From Geovibrio ferrireducens (lineage in GTDB: Bacteria > Chrysiogenota > Deferribacteres > Deferribacterales > Geovibrionaceae): DNA of 55,676 nucleotides. The DNA lies in assembly GCF_026226615.1 (NCBI RefSeq), contig NZ_JAJAPB010000016.1, forward strand, positions 1 to 55,676, written 5' to 3'. Positions within the stretch are counted from its first letter, which is position 1, and each line of letters opens with the position of its first letter. This document shows positions 17,389 to 26,467 of this stretch, piece by piece. The notes under the pieces are model-generated. The model was not told the origin of the DNA. It saw only the letters and a list, made by a program, of their open reading frames with translations, and ran no database searches. Made by a program: the position numbers and the translations under genes.

Positions 17389-18675
17389 ATGAAAATACTT
17401 GTTGTAGGCAGCGGGGGCAGGGAACACGCCCTCGCATGGAAACTGGCTCAGAATCCCAAGGTTGAGGAAATCTTCGTTGCTCCCGGCAACGGCGGAACCG
17501 CTCTGGAAAACAAAGTAACCAACATCCGCATAAAAGCCACCGACCTTAAGGAGCTTGCGGATTTTGCAAAAACAAACGGCGTGGCGCTCACCGTTGTCGG
17601 CCCGGAAGATCCCCTCGCCGCAGGCATAGTGGACTACTTTCAGGAACGCGGGCTGCGCGTCTTCGGTCCTTGCAGAGCGGCAGCGCAGATTGAGGCAAGC
17701 AAAGCCTTCGCAAAGGAGATGATGGTTGCTGCGGGAATACCCACGGCATTTTACAGGGAGTTCACCGATTTTGAAGCGGCGAACGCCTATGTACATGAAA
17801 AAGGCGCACCCATCGTTATCAAAGCGGACGGACTGGCGGCAGGCAAAGGTGTTACCGTTGCCTTCACTGTGAAGGAAGCGGAAGCCGCACTGAAAGAGAT
17901 CTTCATAGACAATATCTTCGGCGAGGCCGGAAACAGAGTGGTGGTTGAGGAATTCCTCAACGGAGAGGAAGCCTCTTACCTTGCCTTTTCCGACGGGGAA
18001 ACCGTTCTGCCGATGGTTTCGAGTCAGGATCATAAGGCTGTTTACGACGATGACAAAGGCCCCAATACAGGCGGAATGGGCGCCTACTCCCCCGCACCCG
18101 TGGTTACGGATGAAATATTCGATTTCGCAACGCAGAAAATAGCCTATCCCCTGATAAACGAGTTTAAAAAGCGCGGCATAAAATATGTCGGTATAATTTA
18201 CGCAGGGCTGATGATCACAGCAGACGGCGTGAAGGTGCTTGAGTTCAACGCCCGCTTCGGCGACCCGGAGACTCAGCCGGTGCTGACAAGGCTCAATTCC
18301 GATCTGCTTGAAATTTTCGAGGCATGCATAGACGGCAGGCTTAAGGAAATCAGCGCGGACTGGAGTACAGAACCCGCTGTGTGCGTTGTCATGGCCTCAG
18401 GCGGCTACCCCAAGGACTATGAAAAAGGCTATGAGATAAACGGCATAGCAGATGCAGATAAAATAAAAGGCGTAAAGGTATTCCACGCGGGAACCGCAAC
18501 TGTGGATAAAACAACCGTAAACACCGGAGGACGCGTTCTGGGAGTTACCGCAAGGGGTAAAGACCTTGAGGAAACCATAGAGCGTGCCTACGAAGCGGTG
18601 AAAAAAATATACTGGACAAACGCCCACTTCCGTAAAGACATCGGAGCTAAGGCGCTCAGGAGGCTTAAGAAATGA
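17389..18675 (+). CDS. purD: Phosphoribosylamine-glycine ligase
   Basis: PurD joins glycine to phosphoribosylamine in purine synthesis. The 428-residue product is an ATP-grasp enzyme with an N-terminal VVGSGGREHALAW, GPEDPLAAGIVD, the ATP-grasp core IKADGLAAGKGV and the signature FNARFGDPETQP. Its AAGG ribosome site follows directly on the copy 2 repeat, so the repeat lies in its 5' leader. It shares ATGA with purE. Confidence 0.98.
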   Translation: MKILVVGSGGREHALAWKLAQNPKVEEIFVAPGNGGTALENKVTNIRIKATDLKELADFAKTNGVALTVVGPEDPLAAGIVDYFQERGLRVFGPCRAAAQIEASKAFAKEMMVAAGIPTAFYREFTDFEAANAYVHEKGAPIVIKADGLAAGKGVTVAFTVKEAEAALKEIFIDNIFGEAGNRVVVEEFLNGEEASYLAFSDGETVLPMVSSQDHKAVYDDDKGPNTGGMGAYSPAPVVTDEIFDFATQKIAYPLINEFKKRGIKYVGIIYAGLMITADGVKVLEFNARFGDPETQPVLTRLNSDLLEIFEACIDGRLKEISADWSTEPAVCVVMASGGYPKDYEKGYEINGIADADKIKGVKVFHAGTATVDKTTVNTGGRVLGVTARGKDLEETIERAYEAVKKIYWTNAHFRKDIGAKALRRLKK

Positions 18676-19178
18676 GTAAAGTCGGCATCATAATGGGCAG
18701 CAAGTCAGACCTCGGTATAGCCGAAGCTGCCATTAAGGTTCTTAAAGACTTCAATGTGCCCTGCGAAGTTATTGTTTCAAGCGCACACAGAACCCCCGAA
18801 CGCACAGGAGAATGGGCAAGAAATGCCGAGAACAACGGCTTCTCCGTGATAATAGCTCTGGCGGGCGCAGCAGCACACCTTGCCGGTGTCGTAGCCAGCG
18901 AGACCAACCTCCCCGTTGTGGCTGTCCCTGTTTCCGCTACAACCTTAGGCGGTCTTGATGCCCTGCTCTCTATGGTGCAGATGCCCGGCGGCATACCTGT
19001 TGCCACAATGGCAATCGGCAGCGCAGGAGCAAAAAACGCAGCTCTTTTCGCATGTCAGATAATAGCCAGATCAGATGCTGCGCTTAACGCAAAACTGAAA
19101 ACCTACCGAGAGAACATGAAGCAGGAAGTCTACAAGGCTAACGAAGAAGTACAGGCAATGCTGAACGGCGCACAATAA
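18672..19178 (+). CDS. purE: N5-carboxyaminoimidazole ribonucleotide mutase
   Basis: PurE converts N5-CAIR to CAIR. The 168-residue product has the class I signature MGSKSDLGIAEAA near the N-terminus, SSAHRTPER and GAAAHLAGVVA. No purK was seen in the window. It overlaps purD by 4 nt and is followed one base after its stop by tsaC. Confidence 0.97.
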   Translation: MSKVGIIMGSKSDLGIAEAAIKVLKDFNVPCEVIVSSAHRTPERTGEWARNAENNGFSVIIALAGAAAHLAGVVASETNLPVVAVPVSATTLGGLDALLSMVQMPGGIPVATMAIGSAGAKNAALFACQIIARSDAALNAKLKTYRENMKQEVYKANEEVQAMLNGAQ

Positions 19179-19179
19179 A

Positions 19180-19791
19180 ATGCTTATAATGAAGGCGGAT
19201 TCGTCCGCATTCAAAAAAATATTCTCTCAGGCGGGCTCACTAAACGAGCCCGTCATCTTTCCTACAGATACAATCTACGGCATAGGCGCGTCCGTGCGGG
19301 ACATAACCGCCAATGAGAAAATTTACGAAATCAAAGGCAGGGAAGTGAACAAACCCTTTCCTGTGCTTGTCGGATCAATAAAACAGGTTGAGGAGATAGC
19401 AGAACCATCCCCTGCGGCTCTGAATCTGCTGAAAAACTGTCCGTTTCCGTGCACACTGGTTCTTAAGGCAAAGGAAAATCTGCATCCATTAATGACGCTG
19501 AACGGAAATGTTGCGGTCCGCCTGCCGAAGACCGAGCCTCTGGCGGGCTTTTTACGTGAATACGGCGCAGTTACCGCCACAAGCGCCAACCTGTCCGGCA
19601 TTCCATATGAAGGCGGGATAGAGAATATGGTCAAAACTTTTTGCACAAAGGTAAATTTCTATTTATACCAAAATAATACGGACACTTCACCGTCCGCCAT
19701 TGTGGATTTTACCTTTTCTTTACCGCAAATTATACGTAAATCAGACATAATCAGCCTTGACATTATAATGTCATATGCTAATTTATGCTGA
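19180..19791 (+). CDS. tsaC: L-threonylcarbamoyladenylate synthase (TsaC/YrdC/Sua5 family)
   Basis: This enzyme makes threonylcarbamoyl-AMP for the t6A37 modification of tRNA. The 203-residue product has the family motifs FPTDTIYGIGA, KIYEIKGREVNKPFPVLV, VAVRLPK and ATSANLSG. It is a short (TsaC-type) form without the Sua5 extension. It starts one base after purE. Its last ~35 bp contain the promoter and palindrome of the following cytochrome gene, so that region has a double role. Confidence 0.93.
   Translation: MLIMKADSSAFKKIFSQAGSLNEPVIFPTDTIYGIGASVRDITANEKIYEIKGREVNKPFPVLVGSIKQVEEIAEPSPAALNLLKNCPFPCTLVLKAKENLHPLMTLNGNVAVRLPKTEPLAGFLREYGAVTATSANLSGIPYEGGIENMVKTFCTKVNFYLYQNNTDTSPSAIVDFTFSLPQIIRKSDIISLDIIMSYANLC
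19757..19784 (+). promoter_or_regulatory. Promoter of the triheme cytochrome with operator-like palindrome
   Basis: TTGACA (19757-19762), a 16-nt spacer and TAATTT (19779-19784) lie inside the end of tsaC. A perfect 16-bp palindrome TGACATTATAATGTCA (19758-19773) covers the -35 and half the spacer, the position of a repressor site. The regulator is unknown. Confidence 0.6.
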
Positions 19792-19814
19792 TAGATTTCA
19801 TAAAGGAGAAGATT

Positions 19815-20165
19815 ATGAAAAAACTCATAGTTGCAATGGTTGTCGTCTGTTTTGCAGTTGCTGCGGCAATCGCGGCTGGTCCCGCAAAAATCGACCTTAA
19901 AACATGGGTAGCAGGCGAACCTTCCAAAGCTGCTGTTCAGTTCCCCCACGATGTACACCAGGCTAAAAACGAATGTACTGACTGCCACGTTAAAGCAGAC
20001 GGCGGTCCGCTTAAAAACCTTAAAGCAGGCGGAGAAGTTAACTTCAAAGGTGCTATCAAAGTTAAAGCGACTAAAAACGATGCTCACGACAACTTCTGCT
20101 GGGAATGCCATGTAGCGAAAAAAGTTCCTCAGGGCAAATCCTGCAACAAATGCCACGCGAAATAA
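19815..20165 (+). CDS. Triheme c7-like periplasmic cytochrome
   Basis: This is a 116-residue exported cytochrome with a signal peptide (about 1-21). It has three CxxCH haem sites: Cys54-His58, Cys95-His99 and Cys110-His114. Other histidines at 45, 48 and 91 are placed to be the second axial ligands. Spacing and size match the c3/c7 class of small periplasmic electron carriers (PpcA-like), used in metal or sulfur respiration. I start at 19815 because AAAGGAG stands just before it and the signal peptide begins there. It has its own promoter and terminator. Confidence 0.92.
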   Translation: MKKLIVAMVVVCFAVAAAIAAGPAKIDLKTWVAGEPSKAAVQFPHDVHQAKNECTDCHVKADGGPLKNLKAGGEVNFKGAIKVKATKNDAHDNFCWECHVAKKVPQGKSCNKCHAK

Positions 20166-20190
20166 CAGCAGCATAGCTTAAAAAAACAAC

Positions 20191-20219
20191 AGCCCCGGAC
20201 AGCCGTTCGGGGCTTTCTT
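20191..20219 (+). terminator. Terminator after the triheme cytochrome
   Basis: AGCCCCG (20191-20197) pairs with CGGGGCT (20208-20214) and is followed by ttctt. It lies 25 bp past the cytochrome stop, between convergent genes. Confidence 0.85.
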
Positions 20220-20240
20220 ATTTCTATAAGGCAGTAAGAG

Positions 20241-21542
20241 CTACTTCACCACAGTTTCGTTGCTTACCACAAGGTTCCTGCCCATATTTTTTGCCTGATA
20301 CAGCCTTTCGTCAGCCAGATTAACCAGCTTCTCGCTGCATCTGGTTTCTGAAATGCATGCAACGCCGAAGCTGCCTGTAATGCGGGCGCTGATCCCTTTG
20401 AAAACTGTTGATTCAATGGTTTTACGCAGCTTTTCAGCCAGAGTGTATGCTCCGCCGCAGTCGGTTTCCGGGAGGAGGATGATAAACTCCTCACCGCCGT
20501 AGCGGGCAACGCTGTCCGAATCTCTCGTGAGTGAGCGGGCAATAGAGGCTATCTCTCTGATCACTTCATCACCAAGTATGTGCCCGAACCTGTCGTTGAT
20601 TCTTTTGAAATGGTCAATATCGAACAGTATCACTGAATACGGTTCTTTTGTGCGGCGGAATCTGCTGTCTTCCTTGCTGAGTGTTTCATAAAAGTAGCGT
20701 CTGTTGTATATACCGGTGAGTCCGTCCGTAATGGCCTGAAGCTGGAGAAGTTTGTTTGTCTTTTCCATGTCGTCCAGCAGAATTTTATTGAGAAGATGTG
20801 CCCTCAGACGCAGATAGAACTCCTCCACATCAAAAGGCTTATGAAAAAAGTCATTAACTCCCGTATAAAACAGGCTGTTGCGGACTTCCCTGTCATCAGA
20901 GACGGTCATGGCTATAATGGGGATATTCTTGAAGTTATAGTCTTTTTTAAGAAAGTTGACAAACTCGCCGCTGGTTTTACCCGAACCGAAGAAGTAATCG
21001 ATCAGAACAATATCCGGCACATAACTCCCGCTTTTCAGCAGATCCATTGCGCTGTCAATATTTTCCATACATATGGGACTCACGCCGGATTTTTTCAGAA
21101 GACCGCTGATAAAGTTCCGCTGGAGCTTGCTGTCCTCAACGAGAAGAGCTTTCATTCCGCCGAAACAGCAGGTTCCCACGAAGTCTTTGACATTCTGCAG
21201 AAAGACACCTAGACCTTCCCTTACAGAGTTTTTCAGAAAATAGCCGAACGCTCCGTTCTGAAAACACTGTATGCGCACCGAATCATCAATAAGGGAGGTA
21301 ATGATGATCACAGTTGTCTGTTCAAATCTCTGTTCATACTTCATTTCCCTGCACAGATCCAACCCTTTACCGTCCGGCAAAACCATGTCCAGCGTAACTA
21401 CATCGTAATCATTTTCTGCCAGTTTTTTTCTTGCCTCAGCGAGATCAGCCGCTTCATCAACTTTGTAGCTGAATTTTTCCAGCTCGGTTCTGATGCTTTT
21501 GCGGATGAGCCTGCTGTCATCAACAACTAATGCTTTTTCCAT
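20241..21542 (-). CDS. Diguanylate cyclase with two receiver domains
   Basis: This is a 433-residue response regulator that should make cyclic di-GMP. It has receiver 1 (about 1-118, phospho-acceptor Asp52 in TLDMVLPDG), receiver 2 (about 130-250, Asp182 in VLIDYFF) and a GGDEF domain (about 265-433). The active-site motif is GGEEF (349-353), and RDSD (340-343) is placed five residues ahead as an intact inhibitory site, so product feedback is expected. I start at 21542 (MEKALVVDD), seven codons inside the open frame. No histidine kinase lies nearby. Confidence 0.92.
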   Translation of the reverse strand: MEKALVVDDSRLIRKSIRTELEKFSYKVDEAADLAEARKKLAENDYDVVTLDMVLPDGKGLDLCREMKYEQRFEQTTVIIITSLIDDSVRIQCFQNGAFGYFLKNSVREGLGVFLQNVKDFVGTCCFGGMKALLVEDSKLQRNFISGLLKKSGVSPICMENIDSAMDLLKSGSYVPDIVLIDYFFGSGKTSGEFVNFLKKDYNFKNIPIIAMTVSDDREVRNSLFYTGVNDFFHKPFDVEEFYLRLRAHLLNKILLDDMEKTNKLLQLQAITDGLTGIYNRRYFYETLSKEDSRFRRTKEPYSVILFDIDHFKRINDRFGHILGDEVIREIASIARSLTRDSDSVARYGGEEFIILLPETDCGGAYTLAEKLRKTIESTVFKGISARITGSFGVACISETRCSEKLVNLADERLYQAKNMGRNLVVSNETVVK

Positions 21543-21706
21543 ACCAAACCTATATCGATTCAACCAGTGAATAATAATTATATAATAATTACCGGAACGA
21601 ATAATACCACCTGATTTAAATATTTCACAGTGAAAAAATGCAGATTTATTCAGAAGAGCGGTTAGTGAGGTTTAACTGATTCGGAATGAACAGATAAAAA
21701 AATTAA

Positions 21707-22609
21707 CTATTTTGCTTTCGGATGGGTTTGATCGTACACTCTCAGGAGATCACTGAGGTTCAGGTGAGTATATTTCTGCGTTGTGGAGAGGGATTCATGC
21801 CCCAGAAGCTCCTGAATGGTGCGGAGATCAGCCCCGCCCTCAAGAAGATGTGTGGCGAAGGAATGCCTGAACGAGTGCGGAGAGAAATCCGGCGGAAGCC
21901 CCGCCTCTTTCAGATACTTCTCCACAATGCGCCCGACAGAGCGTTCGGTCAGTCTTGTGCCGTATTTGTTGAGGAACACAGCATCATCCTTCGGGTAATG
22001 CCCCTCAGCAGGCACATCGGCACGCACACGCATATATTCCGCTATAAGTTCCCCCAGTATATCACCAAGGGGGATTATGCGCTCCTTCTTCCCCTTTCCG
22101 CGAACGCGCATGCGCATGCCGCGGAGGTCAACATCGGAAATATTCAGCCCTGTGAGCTCAGAAACACGCACACCCGTTCCGTACATAAGCTCCAGTATAA
22201 GCGCATCACGCATTCCGGCGGCTTCTGTTTTGTCAGGAAGTTCAAGGAGGTTCAGGAGGTCGTCTATATTAAAGACATTAAAGGCTTTTTTCTCTTTTTT
22301 CGGAAATTTAAGCATACGGGCGTGGTTGTCATCGGTGATCCCTTTTTTATGCAGAAATTTAAAGAATGATTTCAGGCAGGCTATCTTTCGTTCCGCTGTG
22401 GATTTTGAAATGTCCCTGTCAAAAAGTGAGGCGGCAAACCCACGCAGAATAAAGAAATCCACAGATTTCACATCGTTTATTTTTTCAGTTTCCAGATATT
22501 CAGCAAGTTCGGTCAGATCACCGGAATACGCCTTTATTGTATGCTCTGAGGCGTTTTTTTCGTTTTTCAGGTACAAAATGAAATCGGCGATCGCACGGTC
22601 TTTATTCAT
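21707..22609 (-). CDS. xerC: Tyrosine recombinase XerC/XerD family
   Basis: This is a site-specific recombinase of 300 residues, the usual Xer length. It has an N-terminal SAM-like domain (about 5-90) and the catalytic domain with GTGVRVSELTGL (Arg), HSFRHSFATHLLEGG (His, Arg), LGHESLSTTQKYTH (His, catalytic Tyr). Its place after topA-trmFO matches the conserved topA-trmFO-xerC order, hence XerC, acting on dif in chromosome dimer resolution. The start at 22609 is chosen on homology: the 24 upstream codons are the translated repeat copy 3. No good ribosome site exists other than GGA within that repeat. Confidence 0.93.
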   Translation of the reverse strand: MNKDRAIADFILYLKNEKNASEHTIKAYSGDLTELAEYLETEKINDVKSVDFFILRGFAASLFDRDISKSTAERKIACLKSFFKFLHKKGITDDNHARMLKFPKKEKKAFNVFNIDDLLNLLELPDKTEAAGMRDALILELMYGTGVRVSELTGLNISDVDLRGMRMRVRGKGKKERIIPLGDILGELIAEYMRVRADVPAEGHYPKDDAVFLNKYGTRLTERSVGRIVEKYLKEAGLPPDFSPHSFRHSFATHLLEGGADLRTIQELLGHESLSTTQKYTHLNLSDLLRVYDQTHPKAK

Positions 22610-22612
22610 AAT

Positions 22613-22705
22613 CTTAATCCAAACATCCTGTCGGATTAAGATACACGCTCGCGCCGTGAAAAACACGTCTTCTCTGCGCACGGCGCAGTCCCGTCCGTGG
22701 GACTG
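22613..22705 (+). repeat. Three-hairpin repeat, copy 3
   Basis: First hairpin CTTAATCC/GGATTAAG around aaacatcctgtc, connector acacgctcgcgc, middle stem CGTG/CACG, connector cttctctgcgcacggcg, last hairpin CAGTCCC/GGGACTG around gtccgt. It ends 3 bp from the xerC start codon and so is the xerC leader. Confidence 0.85.
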
Positions 22706-22774
22706 TATTCATAACCTTAATCCGCTTTTATACTGAGTGATCCTTCACTGATTCAGGATCACGCTATCCTGCTT

Positions 22775-24085
22775 CTATATTTCAGTTTTATCCAGAAAAG
22801 CCTTCAAAGCGCTGACAGCCTTTTCCGCCATCATGCTTTTTTTCAGTTTTTTGTCCTTTATCCGCTCTTCCGGAGCGGGCAGCATACCGAAGTGAAAATT
22901 GCTCGGCACGTATTTTTTCCGTGTCGCCTCGTATTTATCGGTAACAAACAGACCCAGCGAGCCGAGGGCGGTTTCCCTCGGAAATGCTCTGCTTTCGCCT
23001 CCGGTGAGCCTCAGTGCGAGGTCATGCCCGGCGATGAGTCCGGATGCTATGGATTCCAGATAGCCTTCCACGCCTGTTATCTGTCCTGCGAAGTATAATC
23101 CGTCCTCATACCTGAATCTGTCGTCCAGTTTAGAGGGGGAATTGATATATGTGTTGCGGTGAACAGAACCGTAACGGAGAAATTCTGCGTTTTCAAGCCC
23201 CGGAATCATCCGGAACACCCTTTTCTGCTCGCCGGTCTTCATCTTGGTCTGACAGCCCACAAGATTGTAAGCCGTGCCCTCCTCATTCTCCTTACGGAGC
23301 TGAAGAACGGCGTAGTACCTCTTATCTGTTTCAGGATGCTCAAGCCCGACAGGTTTCAAAGGGCCGAATGCAAGGGTTTTGCGGCCTCTGGCAGCCATTT
23401 CCTCAATGGGCATGCACCCTTCAAACATGTTCATTTTCTCGAAGTCCTCAAAGGCAACCTTTTCAGAATCCATGAGCGCATCATAAAAGGCATCGTACTC
23501 ACCCTTTGTCATAGGACAGTTGAGATAATCAGGGTCACCTTTGCCGTAGCGGCTTTTGAAATAGCACTTGGTCATATCCACTGAGTCGAAATCTATAATG
23601 GGCGATATGGCATCAAAGAAATACAGTCCGCCGCCCATCAGGTTCTTTATTTTATCAGCCAGAATATCCGATGTCAGAGGACCGCTTGCGATAATCAGCG
23701 GTCTGTCAGCGGGAATCTCCCTGACCTCACCGCGCATTATGCGCACGTTCTCCATTGCGGAAAGCGTTTCGGTGACTCTGGCGGAGAACATCTCCCTGTC
23801 CACGGCAAGTGAGCCGCCCGCAGGAACCCTGCACTCTTTCGCAATGCGGATAAGGAGACTGTCCATAAGCTCCAGTTCCGCCTTGAGGAGACCCGAACCC
23901 GTATCTGTCGCCTCCGCCTTGAGGGAGTTGGAGCATACAAGCTCTGCAAAACCGCCGCCGGAGTGGGCGGGGGTCATTACGTCAGGGCGCATCTCATAAA
24001 TAATCACAGGGATATTGCGTTTGGCAAGCTGATAAGCGGCCTCGCTCCCTGCGAGACCGCCGCCTATTATATGAACGGGATTCAT
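22775..24085 (-). CDS. trmFO: Folate/FAD-dependent tRNA (uracil-54) methyltransferase TrmFO
   Basis: TrmFO makes m5U54 in the T-loop of tRNAs from methylenetetrahydrofolate. The 436-residue product opens with the FAD site HIIGGGLAGSEAA, then YEMRP, CSNSLKAE, and has the family block YFDAISPI, NCPMTKGEYDAFY and a closing GYLESIASG. It lies 7 bp after topA and before xerC, a gene order shared with many Firmicutes and other TrmFO bacteria. Confidence 0.97.
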   Translation of the reverse strand: MNPVHIIGGGLAGSEAAYQLAKRNIPVIIYEMRPDVMTPAHSGGGFAELVCSNSLKAEATDTGSGLLKAELELMDSLLIRIAKECRVPAGGSLAVDREMFSARVTETLSAMENVRIMRGEVREIPADRPLIIASGPLTSDILADKIKNLMGGGLYFFDAISPIIDFDSVDMTKCYFKSRYGKGDPDYLNCPMTKGEYDAFYDALMDSEKVAFEDFEKMNMFEGCMPIEEMAARGRKTLAFGPLKPVGLEHPETDKRYYAVLQLRKENEEGTAYNLVGCQTKMKTGEQKRVFRMIPGLENAEFLRYGSVHRNTYINSPSKLDDRFRYEDGLYFAGQITGVEGYLESIASGLIAGHDLALRLTGGESRAFPRETALGSLGLFVTDKYEATRKKYVPSNFHFGMLPAPEERIKDKKLKKSMMAEKAVSALKAFLDKTEI

Positions 24086-24092
24086 TAAAAGA

Positions 24093-26453
24093 CTATTCCT
24101 TAACGGTTATTGTACCGTCTTCCAGAGTCTGAATCGGTTTGGCGTTTTTGCATTTGGGATATGCTGTGCAGGCGAAGAAGCGGCCTCTGGGCCCTTTCTT
24201 GAGCGCCATCGGGCTGCCGCATTTCTCGCATTTGACATTTTCGTCAACCTTGAGAATCTCAGGGGAAATATTCCCCTTGGCATCCGTGGTAATATTAGCG
24301 GTAAAGCTGCATTCCGGGTAGCCTGAGCAGGCTATGAAGTTGCCCCTTCTGCCTTTCTTAACGGCAAGCTTGCCGCCGCATTTCGGGCAGGGGGTGCTGA
24401 TCTCCGCCGTCATCTCCTCCACAAGCTTCACCTTGCCTTCCTCATCACGCACATACTGCTTGATGTTCTTGCATTCCGGATAGCCGGAGCAGGCAAGCAT
24501 TTCACCGAAGCGGGACTTTTTGATAACCATCTCTTTCCCGCATTTGTCGCACTCTATGCCTGTGGATTCGTTTTTGGGCTTCTCTATAAGCTTTATACTT
24601 CCGTCCTCCTGCCTTTCGTAATCGGAGGAGAAATCACACTCAGGATATTTTGAGCAGGCTGCGAATGAGCCGTTTTTTCCGTATTTTATAACCAGTCCGC
24701 CGCCGCATTTCGGGCATTCGGAATCAAGGGTCAAATTAACGCTGAACTGCTTTTCCGCAACATCAAGAACAGGCTTGAAGCTTCTGAAAAATTCATCCAG
24801 AACCTCATCCCACTTAACTGCGCCTTCTGCAACCTTATCCAGATCGGTTTCAAGACCTGCGGTGAATTTTATTTCAAAGATGCTGGGAAAATTGCTGACA
24901 AGAAGCCTGTTCACAATGCGGCCAAGCTCTGTGGGGCGGAGTTTTTTCTCCGCTGTTTCAACATATTCCCTTTCCTGTATGGTTGAGATGATGGAAGCGT
25001 ATGTACTTGGGCGGCCGATTCCTTCCTGTTCAAGGGTTTTGATTATGCTCGCCTCAGTGTACCTTGCGGGGGGCTGAGTAAAGTTCTGTTTGGGGTCAAA
25101 GCTTTCCGCTTTTGCGGGAGTGTTCTCTTTTATATCGAAGAGGATAGCCTCGGCATCCTTCTGCGCCTCTTCGTCCCCTTCTATGTAAAGCTTTCTGAAA
25201 CCGGGAAATTTAAGGATTTTGCCCTGAGTTTTGAACTCATAGGCTCCGCCTGTGATTGTTATCGTGCTCTGGTCATATTCGGCATCGGCCATCTGGCTCG
25301 CCACAAAACGTTCCCAGATCAGCTTGTACAGCTTATACTGCTCTGCTGTAAGAAACTTTTCCACTGATTCAGGAGTACGCTCAACAGATGTGGGGCGTAT
25401 GGCCTCGTGAGCGTCCTGAGTTTTCACTTTTGTTTCTTTTGCCTTTCTTACGCCTTTTGTGAGGAAGTCTGAGCCGAATTCCTTTTTGATGTAGTCCGCC
25501 GCTTCCTTAGCTGCCTCATCGGATATTCTCACCGAGTCGGTACGCATATAGGTGATAAGACCCGCAGGTCCCTGAGCGCCGAGATCCATACCCTCATAAA
25601 GCTTCTGTGCATTGACCATTGTCCGCTTTGCGGAGTAACCCAGCTTGCGGCTGGCCTCCTGCTGAAGCATTGAGGTGGAGAAAGGCAGGGGCGCCTTCTG
25701 CATTACGGTTTTTCTCGCGACATCAGTCACGGAGAATGAGGCTTTCCTGAGGTCGGAGAGAACCTTGTCCGCCTCTTCCTTCTTACCGACTTTTATCTTT
25801 TTGCCGTCCTTTTTTTCAAGTCTGGCTTTGAGTTTTCTGTTTTCGTCATTATCCAGAAGGAACATGCCGTCTATTGTCCAGTATTCCTCCGGCTTAAACT
25901 TCTCTATCTCCTCCTCGCGCTCACAGATGAGGCGGAGAGCCACGGACTGCACCCTTCCGGCGGATAAGCCGAACTTAAGCGGCTTCCACAGAAGCGGGCT
26001 GACCAGATAGCCCACAAGCCTGTCCAGCACGCGGCGGGACTGCTGAGCCATTGCCATGTCCATGTTTATATCAACAGGGTTCTCTATCCCCTCGTGAATA
26101 CCTTTCTTGGTAATCTCGTTGAAATAGACCCTTTTCACTTTTTCCATGTTCTTTTTGCCGAGTTCGCCGGCTATATGCCATGCGATGGCCTCCCCTTCAC
26201 GGTCGGGGTCGGGAGCGAGGAAGATTTTTTCCGCAGTCTGAGCCTCTTTTTTGAGGTCATCCAGCACCTTTTTCTTTCCTCTGATTGTGATGTACTCAGG
26301 CTGAAAGCCGTTTTCTATATCGACCCCCAGCTTGTTTGAGGGAAGATCTTTAACATGTCCCACACTTGCAAGAACTTTATAACTTCTGCCCAGATATTTT
26401 TCTATGGTTTTGGCTTTCGCCGGAGACTCAACAATAACAAGGTTTTTAGCCAT
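24093..26453 (-). CDS. topA: DNA topoisomerase I
   Basis: Type IA topoisomerase relaxes negative supercoils. The 786-residue product has the Toprim domain (VESPAKAKTIEKYLG at the N-terminus, LAPDPDREGEAIAWH about 75-90) and the catalytic Tyr in TYMRTDSVRIS (about 300). Four C-terminal Cys4 zinc-ribbon repeats follow (CPKCGG...CSKYPEC, CDKCGK...CSGYPEC, CPKCGG...CSGYPEC, CEKCGS...CTAYPKC). It follows smg by 14 bp and precedes trmFO by 7 bp. Confidence 0.98.
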   Translation of the reverse strand: MAKNLVIVESPAKAKTIEKYLGRSYKVLASVGHVKDLPSNKLGVDIENGFQPEYITIRGKKKVLDDLKKEAQTAEKIFLAPDPDREGEAIAWHIAGELGKKNMEKVKRVYFNEITKKGIHEGIENPVDINMDMAMAQQSRRVLDRLVGYLVSPLLWKPLKFGLSAGRVQSVALRLICEREEEIEKFKPEEYWTIDGMFLLDNDENRKLKARLEKKDGKKIKVGKKEEADKVLSDLRKASFSVTDVARKTVMQKAPLPFSTSMLQQEASRKLGYSAKRTMVNAQKLYEGMDLGAQGPAGLITYMRTDSVRISDEAAKEAADYIKKEFGSDFLTKGVRKAKETKVKTQDAHEAIRPTSVERTPESVEKFLTAEQYKLYKLIWERFVASQMADAEYDQSTITITGGAYEFKTQGKILKFPGFRKLYIEGDEEAQKDAEAILFDIKENTPAKAESFDPKQNFTQPPARYTEASIIKTLEQEGIGRPSTYASIISTIQEREYVETAEKKLRPTELGRIVNRLLVSNFPSIFEIKFTAGLETDLDKVAEGAVKWDEVLDEFFRSFKPVLDVAEKQFSVNLTLDSECPKCGGGLVIKYGKNGSFAACSKYPECDFSSDYERQEDGSIKLIEKPKNESTGIECDKCGKEMVIKKSRFGEMLACSGYPECKNIKQYVRDEEGKVKLVEEMTAEISTPCPKCGGKLAVKKGRRGNFIACSGYPECSFTANITTDAKGNISPEILKVDENVKCEKCGSPMALKKGPRGRFFACTAYPKCKNAKPIQTLEDGTITVKE

Positions 26454-26467
26454 ACACCCGCACCTGC

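Noticed and set aside
21707-22609. Phage or integron integrase with an attachment site
   Set aside because: Length, motifs and the topA-trmFO-xerC context mark it as the housekeeping Xer recombinase. No phage genes or tRNA lie near.
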